Positions 13,501-23,652 of a DNA stretch of 64,000 nucleotides are shown in pieces. The notes under the pieces are model-generated. The model did no database searches. It was given only the letters and a program-made list of their open reading frames with translations, and was not told the origin of the DNA. The translations under genes and the position numbers were made by a program. Origin of the DNA: Paracentrotus lividus (Eukaryota > Echinodermata > Echinoidea > Camarodonta > Echinidae); contig CALNVZ010000174.1 of the NCBI GenBank assembly GCA_940671915.1, positions 1,126,602 through 1,190,601 of the forward strand, written 5' to 3'. Position 1 is the first letter of the stretch. Every line of letters starts with the position of its first letter.

Positions 13501-14690
13501 CTTAAGGCCTTGAAAAACAATATTGCTTTTACCTGCCAGTGTAAATATCTTTTGCCAAGCTGGTTATGTCTAACTTTACTGAGGACTTGACAGTGAAGAG
13601 CCAAATATAAGTGTAACAACAACATCTGCTTTGTTATATATTGTGATGTTGAACAATTCAAGAATAGCTGTAAGATTCATTTAGTTTTCAGATTAATCCT
13701 TGTTTTAATTCAATAAATATCTCGGTCAATATTGAATATTTTCTTGTTTGTTTACCCAGAAACCGAACAGTGTCATTATTAATTATTACTGATGTTTTGA
13801 ATTTGCAGAAAGAAGAAGAAAAAAGACAGGCAGAGATAGAAGATTGGGAGAGACATCAGAAAGGACTCGGTTATAAATCAAAAAAGAAAGTTGGCGAGGT
13901 AAGCTTATGTGTAAATTCCATTGTATCTGCTACTTTACAATGTAGGTGGCCTTTAAGAATCATAAATATAATGGAATTCTTCTATTGTGCACAAATGTCC
14001 CATACAACTTCTTCTGTCACGTGTCATTTTTTTTATGAATGAAGTCAAAAGGAGCCTGAGCTTTTGATCCTAGCAGAATCTTCGTCAGAGACAAAATGAC
14101 CTTTTTATGAATATAAGCTGCATTAACATTTTTGATTTATTGATTGTTTTCACCAGCAAAATTATATTTCAAAGTAACATCCTTGAATCATGCATAGAAT
14201 TATTGTATCAATTAACATAGGCAGTTTAGATAAAGGTTAAAAAAAAGAAAGAAAAATAATAAAAATCCACCAGACATGATGAAAGCAGACAACTAGAACT
14301 TCAAAAGAAAATTCAATGATGATACTAGTCTGTTATCTAGATGGAGGCAAATTGACCTGTGTTTTCTGGTCAAACAGAATATTTCTAATATGATATTATG
14401 TTGTTAGAGTAGAACTGAGCAATCAATAGGGTCGGAGCAAAAAATAAGTAACCTTATGTTGACACAGATAACCTTGAAGTGGTTCCGGCTAGGTTTCTGC
14501 TTTACTGTGTTAACAAAAGATACATGTACATTAAGAAATTGTACTGGGCCTAAATCCATAAAACCTTCATAGGCCTAGTTATCACCTAATTGTGTTCTGT
14601 TCTCTATGTAATTAATTGACAACTTTAGTAAGGTTTTATGAATATGGGCTCTGGTTAATCAAATTAAACTTGGATATTTTTTTTTAAAAT

Positions 14691-14721
<31 letters not shown>

Positions 14722-16270
14722 TTTTTTTTGGGGGGGGGAAGGACTACCAAGACTAAAGTAAATGTGTGTCTTATAACCAAGTTTTGTATTAAAGGATTAA
14801 TAAAAGTAATATGTTCTATACAAAGACAATTTATCAAGCTTATCAGCCAAATCTGTTTGTTTTGTGAATTTTGTAGGAGCCTGAATTAGCTGAGGCCAGG
14901 GGAGTTACCAAGGAAAAAAAACCAAAAAAGAAAATACGGGATGGTAAGTATAAATGACAATATTAATATGGTATATAGGCCAGCTCTCTGCTGTTAAACA
15001 TATGACTTTGGTGACATGACCTGCAACAATCGCTCCAGGCTTTATTTTGTCTAAGGTATAGGGTTAGGGTTGCAATAGGGTTTTATGTTAGGTATAGGGT
15101 AGAGTATAGTGTTAAATCCATCGTTAGAGTTAATCATTTGATTAGCGTATGGAATTTCTAGCGGAGCAATTCTCACCGAAGCACATGACATGTCATGGAA
15201 TTGTAAATATTGCTAAAACCAGAACAAACAAAATAAAAACTTTCAGATATTCTAACTACCAGTGTCAGGGTAATCATATTCATTTTGCTGGTCGTCAATG
15301 TTGTTGTAAAACATTGCTTAACCCTATTCTGACTGGGCTTTTCAAGAGGAGATTTTGACTGGGGGGGGGGGGGTATCAATATAGTTATTAGTTATGAAGC
15401 CCAAATTTTTTCTAAAAGTTGCTCAGGAGCAAAGACAACAGTATTGAATTGACAAATTCAGAAATTTCAAATTAATTCTTTTGTATTCTATTGTTTTATG
15501 AATTTCTTATGTATTCTATTGTTTTTATTTCTTATGTATTTCTTTGTTTTTGTAATTTTTTATGCTTGAGAAATGTATTTTGATCAATATAAAGACAAAT
15601 TTAATCAATCAAAAGGCTCAGAAGGCACAATTATCAGTGTTATGAAGCAATTTAGAAAAAAGCAGTATTTTGTACACAAACGCATGCAAAATGACGATTT
15701 TCGTTCAATTTTGGCCTGACATGCGATTACATAATGTTGCGTAACGCGACAACGAAGTCTCCGATTTTTTCGAACTTGGTGTCAAAAGTTGCGGGACACT
15801 TGAAAGAAAAAAGTCGTAAAGCGCCGGGTTGAGATTTGCAGCGGTTGCGTGGCAGTCGCGGATTTCGTACAGGGGGGGGGGTCAAATTGACCCCCCCCCC
15901 CAGTCAGAATAGGGTTAAGATTGTGTCACTTTGCTACGTGTAACAAGGACTTTCTCTTTTTTAACCGTCATACATAGTATACAGATAATAATTATATTAA
16001 TTTATTAAATCCTTAATAGCATTACATCCCATTCATTATACATGGATGAACTTATCAAATACCAGATAAGATAACTAGGCCGCTACAAGAAAGATTTCAT
16101 TCTCCAGCCTTTAATTTGAATCCTGTCACTTCAAGGGCCAGCACATCAGGTTTTCTCATTCAAATATTTGTTGTTTTCATGTTTTAGATTACAATCCACT
16201 CTGGGGAGGTCAAGGGTCAGGGTTCCGCCCAGCTGCTCGACGAGGCTTCAGCGGAGGCGGATGAGGTTAA
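10489..16270 (+). CDS. SELENOS: Selenoprotein S (SELENOS/VIMP), six exons, complete with Sec codon
   Basis: Coding exons are 10489-10570, 11816-11953, 13327-13433, 13809-13898, 14877-14943 and 16188-16270. All junctions are GT-AG and the phases agree, giving 567 nt, or 188 residues plus stop (human SelS is 189). The family anchors in the ER membrane, recruits p97/VCP to Derlin and helps remove misfolded proteins. Visible features are a short lumenal N-terminus, one membrane helix at about residues 36-52 (WYLLFGVIGLVYI), a charged coiled-coil at about 75-125, a VCP-interacting-type motif at 81-91 (R-x5-RA-x2-R), a basic stretch at about 150-161 and a Gly/Arg-rich tail ending GGG-U-G. The UGA at 16262-16264 is followed by GGT and TAA, exactly the family's C-terminus. 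Unusually, the protein contains no cysteine at all. A SECIS lies in the 3' UTR at 18389-18446. I infer the start from the first in-frame ATG and from the length match. Confidence 0.95.
11816..11953 (+). CDS. SELENOS: SELENOS coding exon 2 (membrane anchor)
   Basis: The acceptor is TTACAG and the donor ATG|GTAATT, in phase 1 to phase 1. It encodes the single hydrophobic helix followed by the positively charged stretch GWKKQRKQ, which fits a cytosolic C-terminal side. Confidence 0.92.
13327..13433 (+). CDS. SELENOS: SELENOS coding exon 3 (coiled coil, VIM-type motif)
   Basis: The acceptor is ATGTAG and the donor GAG|GTAAGA. It encodes residues 74-109, including RQEAMERARQR, which fits the VCP-interacting pattern R-x5-A-A-x2-R except that the first Ala is Arg. 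High Glu/Ala/Gln content suits a helix. Confidence 0.92.
13809..13898 (+). CDS. SELENOS: SELENOS coding exon 4
   Basis: The acceptor is TTTGCAG and the donor GAG|GTAAGC, in phase 0 on both sides. It encodes the end of the charged helix with the family-like segment IEDWERHQKGLGYK, comparable to the human IEMWDSMQEGKSYK region. Confidence 0.93.
14877..14943 (+). CDS. SELENOS: SELENOS coding exon 5
   Basis: The acceptor is TTTTGTAG and the donor ATG|GTAAGT. It encodes a short Glu-rich then Lys-rich linker (KEKKPKKKIR) ahead of the Gly-rich tail. The preceding intron holds a T- and TTTA-rich tract near 14680-14735. Confidence 0.88.
15322..15914. mobile_element. TTAA-flanked MITE in SELENOS intron 5
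   Basis: The ends are inverted (CCCTATTCTGACTGGG at the left, its complement at the right) and flanked by TTAA on both sides (15318-15321 and 15915-15918), as for piggyBac- or Kolobok-type elements. G- and C-runs lie just inside each end. The interior, about 15480-15610, contains an AT-rich segment ending TTTAATCAATC that resembles a LINE 3' tail, so there may be a nested fragment. Confidence 0.75.
16188..16270 (+). CDS. SELENOS: SELENOS coding exon 6 with selenocysteine codon
   Basis: The acceptor is GTTTTAG. The exon encodes DYNPLWGGQGSGFRP, then AARRGFSGGG, then TGA (Sec), GGT (Gly) and TAA. A generic gene finder would stop at the TGA and lose the last two residues. The human counterpart has a Cys 14 residues before Sec; here that neighbourhood is GSGFRP with no Cys. 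Confidence 0.94.
16262..16264 (+). other. SELENOS: Selenocysteine UGA codon
   Basis: This in-frame TGA sits two codons before TAA, at the family's invariant penultimate position. Together with the SECIS downstream it is read as Sec, not as a stop. Confidence 0.93.
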
Positions 16271-16847
16271 AGTTTGTACACAGGTCACTGATAGGTCACT
16301 AAATGTTCCAGTAATGTTGTAATACAGCGTTTCTTTCCAATGGCTTAGTAGGGTTTATCTAGATATTTTTAGATTGTTTGCATACAAGACAACTCTGTAT
16401 GTGGTTTAATTAACCCCCTATACCCCACTCACCACCCTGCATATCTTTATTCTAGTTAACATATTTGTGATTATCATAAACAAGTCAAATTGGATTGGAC
16501 TAAACAATTATCATTGGTGCTTTTGGAGGTACCTTCTTGAACTATACAGTCTACTCCTGCTATATCAAGATTCGTAGGACCAACTAATTACCTAGTTATA
16601 CAGAGCACTTGTATATGGACACTTGTCTATTAATACCAGGAGACTTGCCTAGTCATTTGTGCTTGCTATATAAACAGAAGTGGACGGTAATAATTAAGTT
16701 CAATGTGGACTTGTTATGAAGTAGAAATACTGGTCATGAAAGATAATAGTTTTCAGAATGTCGACCTAGTCAAGGGTTCAGATGTGCCTTAATTAAAGTA
16801 ACAAAATGACACTATAGATACTCAATCTAAATATTACATGCTGGAAT

Positions 16848-16880
<33 letters not shown>

Positions 16881-18388
16881 ACACATCACCTGTTAACTAC
16901 AATAAAATGTTGTAATGTGGTATAAAATAAAATATGATAGAGCAGTAGAGAATTCAAGGATCTTGACTTTGATATTTAAAGATTTCTGGAACATTCTGTG
17001 ACCTTAGATTTGTGTACAGTATATTTATGTCAAAACCCAATTTCCACAGCTGATAGTTGAATGCATCCCTTATTCTTGCCAGTTTGTAAGCATTATTGGA
17101 ACTGTTATTCAGATTTACTAACAGTCTACCATAACCTCCCGCATATCAAATAAATTAAGTGCAATTCATGTCTGATTTATATTAATCAGTGCTTAACAGT
17201 TTCTTTTTATTACAGGGATATATTTGAGCATTAATGTATTCATTTTATTTTGATTATTTTCCATTATTATTATAATTTCTTAGGAATATGTTCTTGAGAT
17301 ACCGGTATGTTAACTGTTTAACGCAATTTACAATCGTTGGAATGTGTAAGGAGAGACTTTGCACAGCTGTGGAATTTGGGTTGCCATGTTAATGTTAAAA
17401 GGCAGTAAGAAGCAAGCAAGGAAATTTAGAATTGAAGCATATTATGTTGAATATGATAATGGCAATATCATATGTTATTTATTGATGTAAATAGTGAGCC
17501 TCCCTGTCGGGATATTTAACTGTGTTAAATACACTGTTAGAACAATCACTAAAAATTGTGAAATAAGTTAAATTTTCAGTTTGAGTATTCAGTATTTAAC
17601 CATGTAACACTCTATCAGTTGTGCTGATGGAATAACTAAAGTTACACTTTATTTTATGATGTTATCAATAAATACAGTCTTCTCTTAATGAAGGAACTTG
17701 TAGACATGTGAACTGCAAAACTAGTATATAAAATACAAGCCAAATAGAACATTGGTGAAAACAGTAAAAGAACTACATTTCTGTTCACAAGAATAGTTGA
17801 AGTTTCTCCCCAACAAACCCGTTTCCGATGCTTGATACAAATGGTGGATTGCTCTAATTACAGATGGAGTTTTCATGTTCTAAAATATTCATCATCAATT
17901 TGTGTGTGTTGGTCAAATATTCATTCATGAACATTCATTGATTTATAAGTGTGTGGAACTTACAAGCGTATTGATGCTCAATCATAAACCTTCTACAATT
18001 TATACAAAATACAATTATGATACCTAGTAATGAATATTGTCCTTTTGTTTGGTGTAGAATTCAGTACATAAGTGAAGAACTAATTACAATTTTGACAAGT
18101 GTGCATAAAATGTTCATTGCTTACATTGAATGTATATGTTTTTGTTTTTCATGTTTTCATACATTGTAGATATTCATATTTTCTTATCAATGTTTTGTTC
18201 ATAATTTGATGGTTATAGTGCTATGACTTCACGTTGTACATGAATTATTTTCACTTTTTATTTTATGATATCTGTTCAAGACACAGTGGAATTTTTATAA
18301 CCTGAAAGATTCTTGTGCATTCTTGTGAAGATTGTATCATAATCATGTTACAATGTATATTCTTTGTCTGAATTTCCTTGCTTTACTT
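16271..18388 (+). other. SELENOS: SELENOS 3' UTR, proximal part
   Basis: This is the non-coding stretch between the stop codon and the SECIS. It contains a (CA)n microsatellite at about 16851-16884. I see no better SECIS candidate and no coding frame in it. Its assignment to the transcript rests on the SECIS and poly(A) signal at its far end. Confidence 0.65.
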
Positions 18389-18446
18389 ACATTTATGATG
18401 TTTTGGGCTTAAATGGTTCTAAACCATGGCCTCAAACTGAAAATGT
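18389..18446 (+). promoter_or_regulatory. SELENOS: SECIS element (form 2) of SELENOS
   Basis: Helix I pairs ACATTT (18389-18394) with AAATGT (18441-18446). The quartet strands are ATGA (18395-18398) and TGA (18438-18440). Helix II pairs GTTTTGGGCT (18400-18409) with GGCCTCAAAC (18428-18437), with one mismatch and two wobbles. The unpaired AAA follows at 18411-18413, and an apical mini-stem pairs TGGTT (18414-18418) with AACCA (18422-18426). Quartet, AAA and extra mini-stem are the hallmarks of a form-2 eukaryotic SECIS, which recruits SBP2 and EFSec for UGA recoding. It lies about 2.1 kb past the UGA on the same strand. Confidence 0.92.
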
Positions 18447-18584
18447 CATAACATTAATCATGGTTTATATTATTGCTTGTAAACAGGGGATGTTTGTAAA
18501 CATCAAAGAATTTATGTCCATTCCACCATGGCGTTTTGTACAACGATATGAAGTTGTATGTTAAGTGTTATTTTATCTACTTTA

Positions 18585-18590
18585 AATAAA
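18585..18590 (+). terminator. SELENOS: Poly(A) signal of SELENOS
   Basis: Canonical AATAAA lies 139 bases downstream of the SECIS and about 2.3 kb past the stop. It is the first good signal that would keep the SECIS in the mRNA. Confidence 0.65.
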
Positions 18591-18599
18591 GGCGAAATG

Positions 18600-19296
18600 A
18601 AATATATACAATTTGTCAAAAATATAATGTTTCTTCTTTATAAATAGTATTTATTTTAATTATAGTTGTAATGAAGAACAAAATAGTGAAAGGATGGGGC
18701 AAAGAACCTTGATTTTAACTGGAGAATGACAGAAAATGAGAGAGAGAGAGAGAGAAAGGGGGGGGGGGGCTACTGGGGAGAAGTGGGGAAGATTAGGAGG
18801 GGAGGGAATAATCATTAAAGGGGAGAAACATGTCGTAATGTAGAGGGAAATTATCATAATTAAGACACTTTAAATAACTTTTATCCCTGTGATCTCGACT
18901 CCATTCCTTTTCCTATTTCTCTCTTTTCTCCCATTTCTCTCTATTCACTTTCTTATCTATCGTATCTCTCTTTTCTGATCCTAACTACATGTATATTCGC
19001 TTTCTCACTTGCCTCTCCTCTTGCATTTTCATTTCTCTCCTCTGCTCTCAACTTTGTCTACCACCTCGCTCAATTATCAAGCTTTAGAATGTTTTCAACA
19101 TTGACTAACCAGGCAATTCAAAGAACCTACATGTACATCCCCTGAAATGGCTATACCAACCTAGATAGCTACCATTTTTATGAGGGTAATTGGTGCAAGT
19201 TCTTTACCATGATGGTATAGGTTGCAAAGTTTGAAGCAGTCCTAATACAAAATATAGCACACACACTGACACTTAATCATTTTCTTTAAACCTAGA
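18600..19296. other. Intergenic stretch between convergent SELENOS and BCL3-like genes
   Basis: No coding frame was seen. A (GA)n/G-run lies at about 18737-18770 and a pyrimidine-rich stretch at about 18895-19060. The two flanking genes are transcribed toward each other, and their 3' ends are under 1 kb apart if the chosen poly(A) signals are right. Confidence 0.5.
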
Positions 19297-19302
19297 TTTA
19301 TT
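19297..19302 (-). terminator. Candidate poly(A) signal of the BCL3-like gene
   Basis: TTTATT on the plus strand gives AATAAA on the minus strand, about 2.7 kb past the BCL3-like stop. Other TTTATT copies (for example near 19543 and 19726) would serve equally, so the exact 3' end is uncertain. Confidence 0.3.
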
Positions 19303-22038
19303 TCTCATTCAAAAATTGAAATCCTATATGTACATTCATATCATGTCCCATTTATCGACCTCCCTTACTCAAGGGAGAAAATGTTACAAGATAAAGCATA
19401 ATTTCACAACATTAGTACTTGGTGCATTCATTATAGTGTATACACGATCACAAATTACAAATTTATCAAGATTATAATTATCAACAATCAGACAAAACAT
19501 TCATTTGCATACATAGTTCTAGAAGAGTAAGTAATGCCCCTTTTATTTTGGTATACAATGAATACCTATACATTTTCTCTCAATAGAGAGATAAAAATAA
19601 AACCACAGTATCTAAAACTGCAAATCTAATTTGGCGAGAAAATAATAAAACACAAAACTGAAATCAGTCACAAAAGAAAATTAGCATCTAAACCTATTCT
19701 ACACTAAGCAACAATAGAAAATTATTTATTTAAAAAAAGAAAGAAAACAAAACAAAAAAAGAAAAGAAAATGCAATAACTGGCCAAAATTAATGAATTGA
19801 TCAGGTAATGTGCTACATTATGAATATGTGAGATATTATTGGCTCTGAATTAGAACGATAGATAAATAACCAATAATGACTCAAAGTCCAATGTTCCTTT
19901 TACCAAACAGGAAAACAAAGAATCATAATATACAGTGCGTCCCAGAAAAAAAGTTTCCCTAACTTTGAGAGCCTCGTATTGAAAACTTATAACTGATATG
20001 ACATTTTTAATTTACGTTAAGGAGTAACTCTTCCTCCATCTAGTGATTTTAAACTTATACCTGTGTTGTCATGGATGAGTGAGCACTTAACGGTAGGCTT
20101 TTAAAAACCTTCGTCAAAATGACCTTGTATCAATATTGGGCAGGAACAACCAATGGCTTCTTGATCATTGAATAATTGTTTGAGGTAAGAATTATCAAGT
20201 CAATTCACACAGGAAAAACTTAGCACAAGGCAATTCTGAAACCCAAGTACTATGTCACTCGTCAAATCAAAAGTGTAGATTTGGTATCAACATGAAATAA
20301 ACATTGGGGGCACATAAGTTTTACATTTTTAATATGAGGCTAGGCTCTCAAAGTTGGGTACACTTTTTTTTCTGGAATGCACAGTATAGAGTTTGCTGAA
20401 AACAAAAAGGGTTAAATGACATTCTACATCTCAGTAAATTAAATGTAAGTCGACTGTTGAATAAGTTTTATATATTTTTAAAGATCTTTTTCTCTTAATT
20501 TCTATTCAAGACACATTAAAAAAATTAAAGTTATCATTTTGGTATCAAACTATCTCAATAAATTGTGAAGCAAAAATGTGTTTTTAGAGTGTCACCAACA
20601 CTATCAAAATGTTCAAAACTATAAATGAATTTTACAATTCAAATCTATGAGCATGTGTTGATCCAACTACAATGACGTTTTCGTCCTAAAGTATACCCAT
20701 TTAAAACATGTTTAGTGAGTAGCAAGGCAAGTCCTTGTCTAAGGGCATAAGTAAACCACCAACAGATGGATGAAACTTGCAGATTTCACAACGAGGTACA
20801 TTTTTCTATCCAGCTTACTCAAAACAAAATCCTCCCTCAAATTTCAGGGATGAAATAGCCAATACTATTGGGTCATATACAGATAATTTTTGACAATTGC
20901 CGATTTGAAAAAAAGTGTCTTTCATGTTAAGTTTTATGTCAAATTAAGGGTTTAAATTTGTTGCATTCAGACCTTGGGCCCAAATTTATGATAGAAGATT
21001 AATAAATTCAGTTTTAAAGCATTAAAACATGCTATTTTGTGATAAAGACAGCAATTTATACACAATTCAAATATTAAGACATGCGTTTAAGTAAAACCAT
21101 AGGGTACATAAACTTCCTTCAGCAATTCAGGCAGTGATGTCTAGAGATTCTACAGGTCTACACAGAAATTAGGCAATAGTCTGAAAACTCCCACATCTGT
21201 GAACTGGAGTCACAATTTCCTTTTGGGATATCCTGTTCACCTGGCAGCCATTGCATCTACAAACTTTCTATTATACTAACTTTGCCAAGGGTGGTAACTT
21301 CCATGAAATACTGGATTTTGATGAGCTGTTGACGACAATGTTACCATGGTAGTTACAATTGATGGATAAATTACTACAATATCAACTGTTAATGCAATGG
21401 CACCCATGTCTGGTTAACATTGTGTGGATAATATAATGCTAGGCCTGGGAAGAATACCATTTTCACTATTTAAGTATTTAACCAAGAAGTTATTTAAATA
21501 TTCAACAAAAGTGACTTTTGGGGTGTATAACATTTTTTAAAATATGCCTTTGCAACCTCCTAAATGAAATCATGGATATCTACCAGATGCAAAAACAAAT
21601 TGTAATGAAACCCTCTTTTTCACAGAGCCTCTGGCCAAAAAAGTTATATTATAATAATATTATTATTATATTTTTAAAAAAGCCATCATTAATTAAATCA
21701 AAGGCGAAGATGAGTTTTAAAGTCAGATTAATTTATCCAAAATCCAATCATGGTCATGAAACGTTTGTCCTATGATTGATAGAGTCAACAATTTTTGCAC
21801 TGCGTTCAAATTAATATAGTTTTGTTCATTTACGAAATATCAAATGAGTGTTTTTAATGTTGAGAAAAAAAATTTCCAACCTAACAGCACGTAATGAGCG
21901 CAATATGACACTCCTGCTATGGAAATACAATGATCTAGAGCATATGAATTCTAGGCAAGCTTACATACATTAGAATACATGATGTAAATAGTATATTTGC
22001 AGATGTATGATGTATGCAAATGAAATTAAAAGAGATCG
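19303..22038 (-). other. BCL3-like: Probable 3' UTR of the BCL3-like gene
   Basis: No coding frame was seen. The stretch contains the mariner-like MITE (19933-20384) and an A-rich tract near 19730-19770. A TAA/TTA run at about 21650-21675 can form a small hairpin. The extent depends on which poly(A) signal is used. Confidence 0.4.
19933..20384. mobile_element. Tc1/mariner-like MITE in the BCL3-like 3' UTR
   Basis: The inverted ends (CAGTGCGTCCCAGAAAAAAA at left; the complement of the right end reads CTGTGCATTCCAGAAAAAAA) are flanked by TA on each side (19931-19932 and 20385-20386). Both ends continue with AACTTTGAGAGCCT. At about 452 bp with no coding frame it is a non-autonomous element; the end sequence and TA target fit Tc1/mariner. 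Confidence 0.75.
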
Positions 22039-23652
22039 TTAATTTTCCTTGCTTGACTTCTCACTCTTTTTTCGTTTTCTCTTGGGCTCTTGGCTTCCCA
22101 TCATAGCAAGAGCTTTCTTTGTCCAAATTTTCTTGGGATCACCAGCCATCACCTTTACCTTGCCGAGCTTCACCGAATCACTTGACGTGGCAACGTAGTC
22201 CGATGCTGACGACGAGGAAGTCGTAGTCGTAGTCGCAGAAGATTTTGCAGGTGAAAGATTTGGGATGGATTTTGTTGGAGTTCGCGTTCGTTTCCGCGAT
22301 TTTGATTTTTGGGATTCGTCTATGACCAAGTTGAGTTCGCCGTCATCGCCTTTTTCACCTTCAACAGGTTTGTTGACAGGTCGATCCCCCTCCCGCTCAA
22401 GGACAGGAGGTGAAAGTCGTACTCCTGTCTGTTGTGACTGGACCGATGCATTGTCAATGGTAGTACTGCTTAATACAGGAGATGGGCTTACAGGTTCTGT
22501 TTTGACTGTGGAGTCTGCATCACAAGTTTGCAAGCTTTTCTGGTGTCTTTCACGTTCCTGCTCCCGAAGTCGTGAACCAATTGTCAGTATGGTGTTGGCT
22601 ACTTCATGTTCTTGTTCGCTGCCGACGGAATCTAGCTTTCGCTCGTACTTGTTACCAAGGATAGCATCACTATTCTTATACTGCAGTGATAGCATTCTGG
22701 CTCGTAACTCATTCTCACTCTCAGAAGTCCCTGGTGCAGGCTGTGCAGATGATGGACTTGAACTGTCTGTGCTGCCAGATCGCTTAGATCCTTCAGCTGT
22801 GTGCGGGGATTGTTTAGTAGCAGCTTCTACCGTGCTTTCTTTGGGTCGTCTCTCCTTTAGTATTATCCTCCGAGGTTCAGTCCCCTTCGGAGCAATGGGA
22901 ACACCAAGCGAAGGAACTTTCCTGTCGGCTTTTAAGGGTAATGTTCTCAAGTGTCCATTCACATTGATAACCAATTGATGAGTGATTGATTCAGAAGGAT
23001 CACGTGTCATCACATATTTGGTATTCTGTTCACTAGGTTTGGTCACGAGTTTTTGGTTAAGGTTATTCTTGAAGGGTGCATCAGGTTTACTAACAGGCCC
23101 AGGAGATGATATCTCAATTTTTGGTACAACATCAGGAGTTGATGTCGCTTTGACAGTCCCATATTGTTCATTTACATTCATTTGCACTCCTCCTTCTTTC
23201 TCCTCTCTCCTGGCAGGAAGCTGAACCAGGAGCAATTTTTCATTGCCCACCGGCTGCCCGGGCGGAATGTTGTCGGTCGGCTTCCTTGGATACGATTCGC
23301 TCCTGCGTTCGTTGCGGTACTGAATCGAGTGACGTAACCTCTCTTGCGTCTGTTTATGAATAGCACGCTGCCCACCATCCGGCGATTTTGCGTCCTGGTG
23401 CGTCACGTGACGCGTCACTTCGTAGACTTCATTCGCCGGTCCCTTCAGTCTTTCCGTGGTCATAGTCGTGACGGTTGAAGGCGGTTTGGAAGGCGTGGAG
23501 GCTGCAGGGGCAGAGGTAGAGGCCGAGGCTGGAGGATGAATGAGGTAGGCATCATTGAGGGGCATTGGGAGGGTTGGGGCTGGTGTACTTGGGGAGGAGC
23601 TATCGTTAGGTTGCGGACTGCCAGCTCCCAAACCACGCAGTAGACTGGACAT
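22039..23652 (-). CDS. BCL3-like: BCL3-like exon H: end of ankyrin domain and long C-terminal tail
   Basis: The acceptor is TTTCTTCTTCAG, phase 0; the exon ends at TAA (22041-22039). Its first residues, MSSLLRGLGAGSPQ, continue exon G and match the IDILRGK end of the BCL3 ankyrin domain, so this Met is internal, not a start. The 537-residue tail is mainly disordered Ser/Pro/Thr sequence but has two less biased blocks: NELRARMLSLQYKNSDAILG followed by a charged helix, and a C-terminal KKIWTKKALAMMGS ending in the basic cluster KRKRKKSEK, a likely nuclear localisation signal. Another basic patch is KSRKRTRTPTK. Human BCL3's tail is far shorter (about 90 residues), so the function of this extension is unknown. 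Confidence 0.9.
   Translation of the reverse strand: MSSLLRGLGAGSPQPNDSSSPSTPAPTLPMPLNDAYLIHPPASASTSAPAASTPSKPPSTVTTMTTERLKGPANEVYEVTRHVTHQDAKSPDGGQRAIHKQTQERLRHSIQYRNERRSESYPRKPTDNIPPGQPVGNEKLLLVQLPARREEKEGGVQMNVNEQYGTVKATSTPDVVPKIEISSPGPVSKPDAPFKNNLNQKLVTKPSEQNTKYVMTRDPSESITHQLVINVNGHLRTLPLKADRKVPSLGVPIAPKGTEPRRIILKERRPKESTVEAATKQSPHTAEGSKRSGSTDSSSPSSAQPAPGTSESENELRARMLSLQYKNSDAILGNKYERKLDSVGSEQEHEVANTILTIGSRLREQERERHQKSLQTCDADSTVKTEPVSPSPVLSSTTIDNASVQSQQTGVRLSPPVLEREGDRPVNKPVEGEKGDDGELNLVIDESQKSKSRKRTRTPTKSIPNLSPAKSSATTTTTSSSSASDYVATSSDSVKLGKVKVMAGDPKKIWTKKALAMMGSQEPKRKRKKSEKSSKEN

Noticed and set aside
17480..17680. Earlier ATGA/TGAT-like words in the SELENOS 3' UTR as SECIS candidates
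   Set aside because: None combines paired helices, the quartet and an unpaired AA; the hairpin at 18389-18446 satisfies all of these.
22265..22978. 237-codon plus-strand frame opposite BCL3-like exon H
   Set aside because: It is an antisense shadow of a Ser/Arg-rich coding exon; the minus strand has the splice sites and family match.
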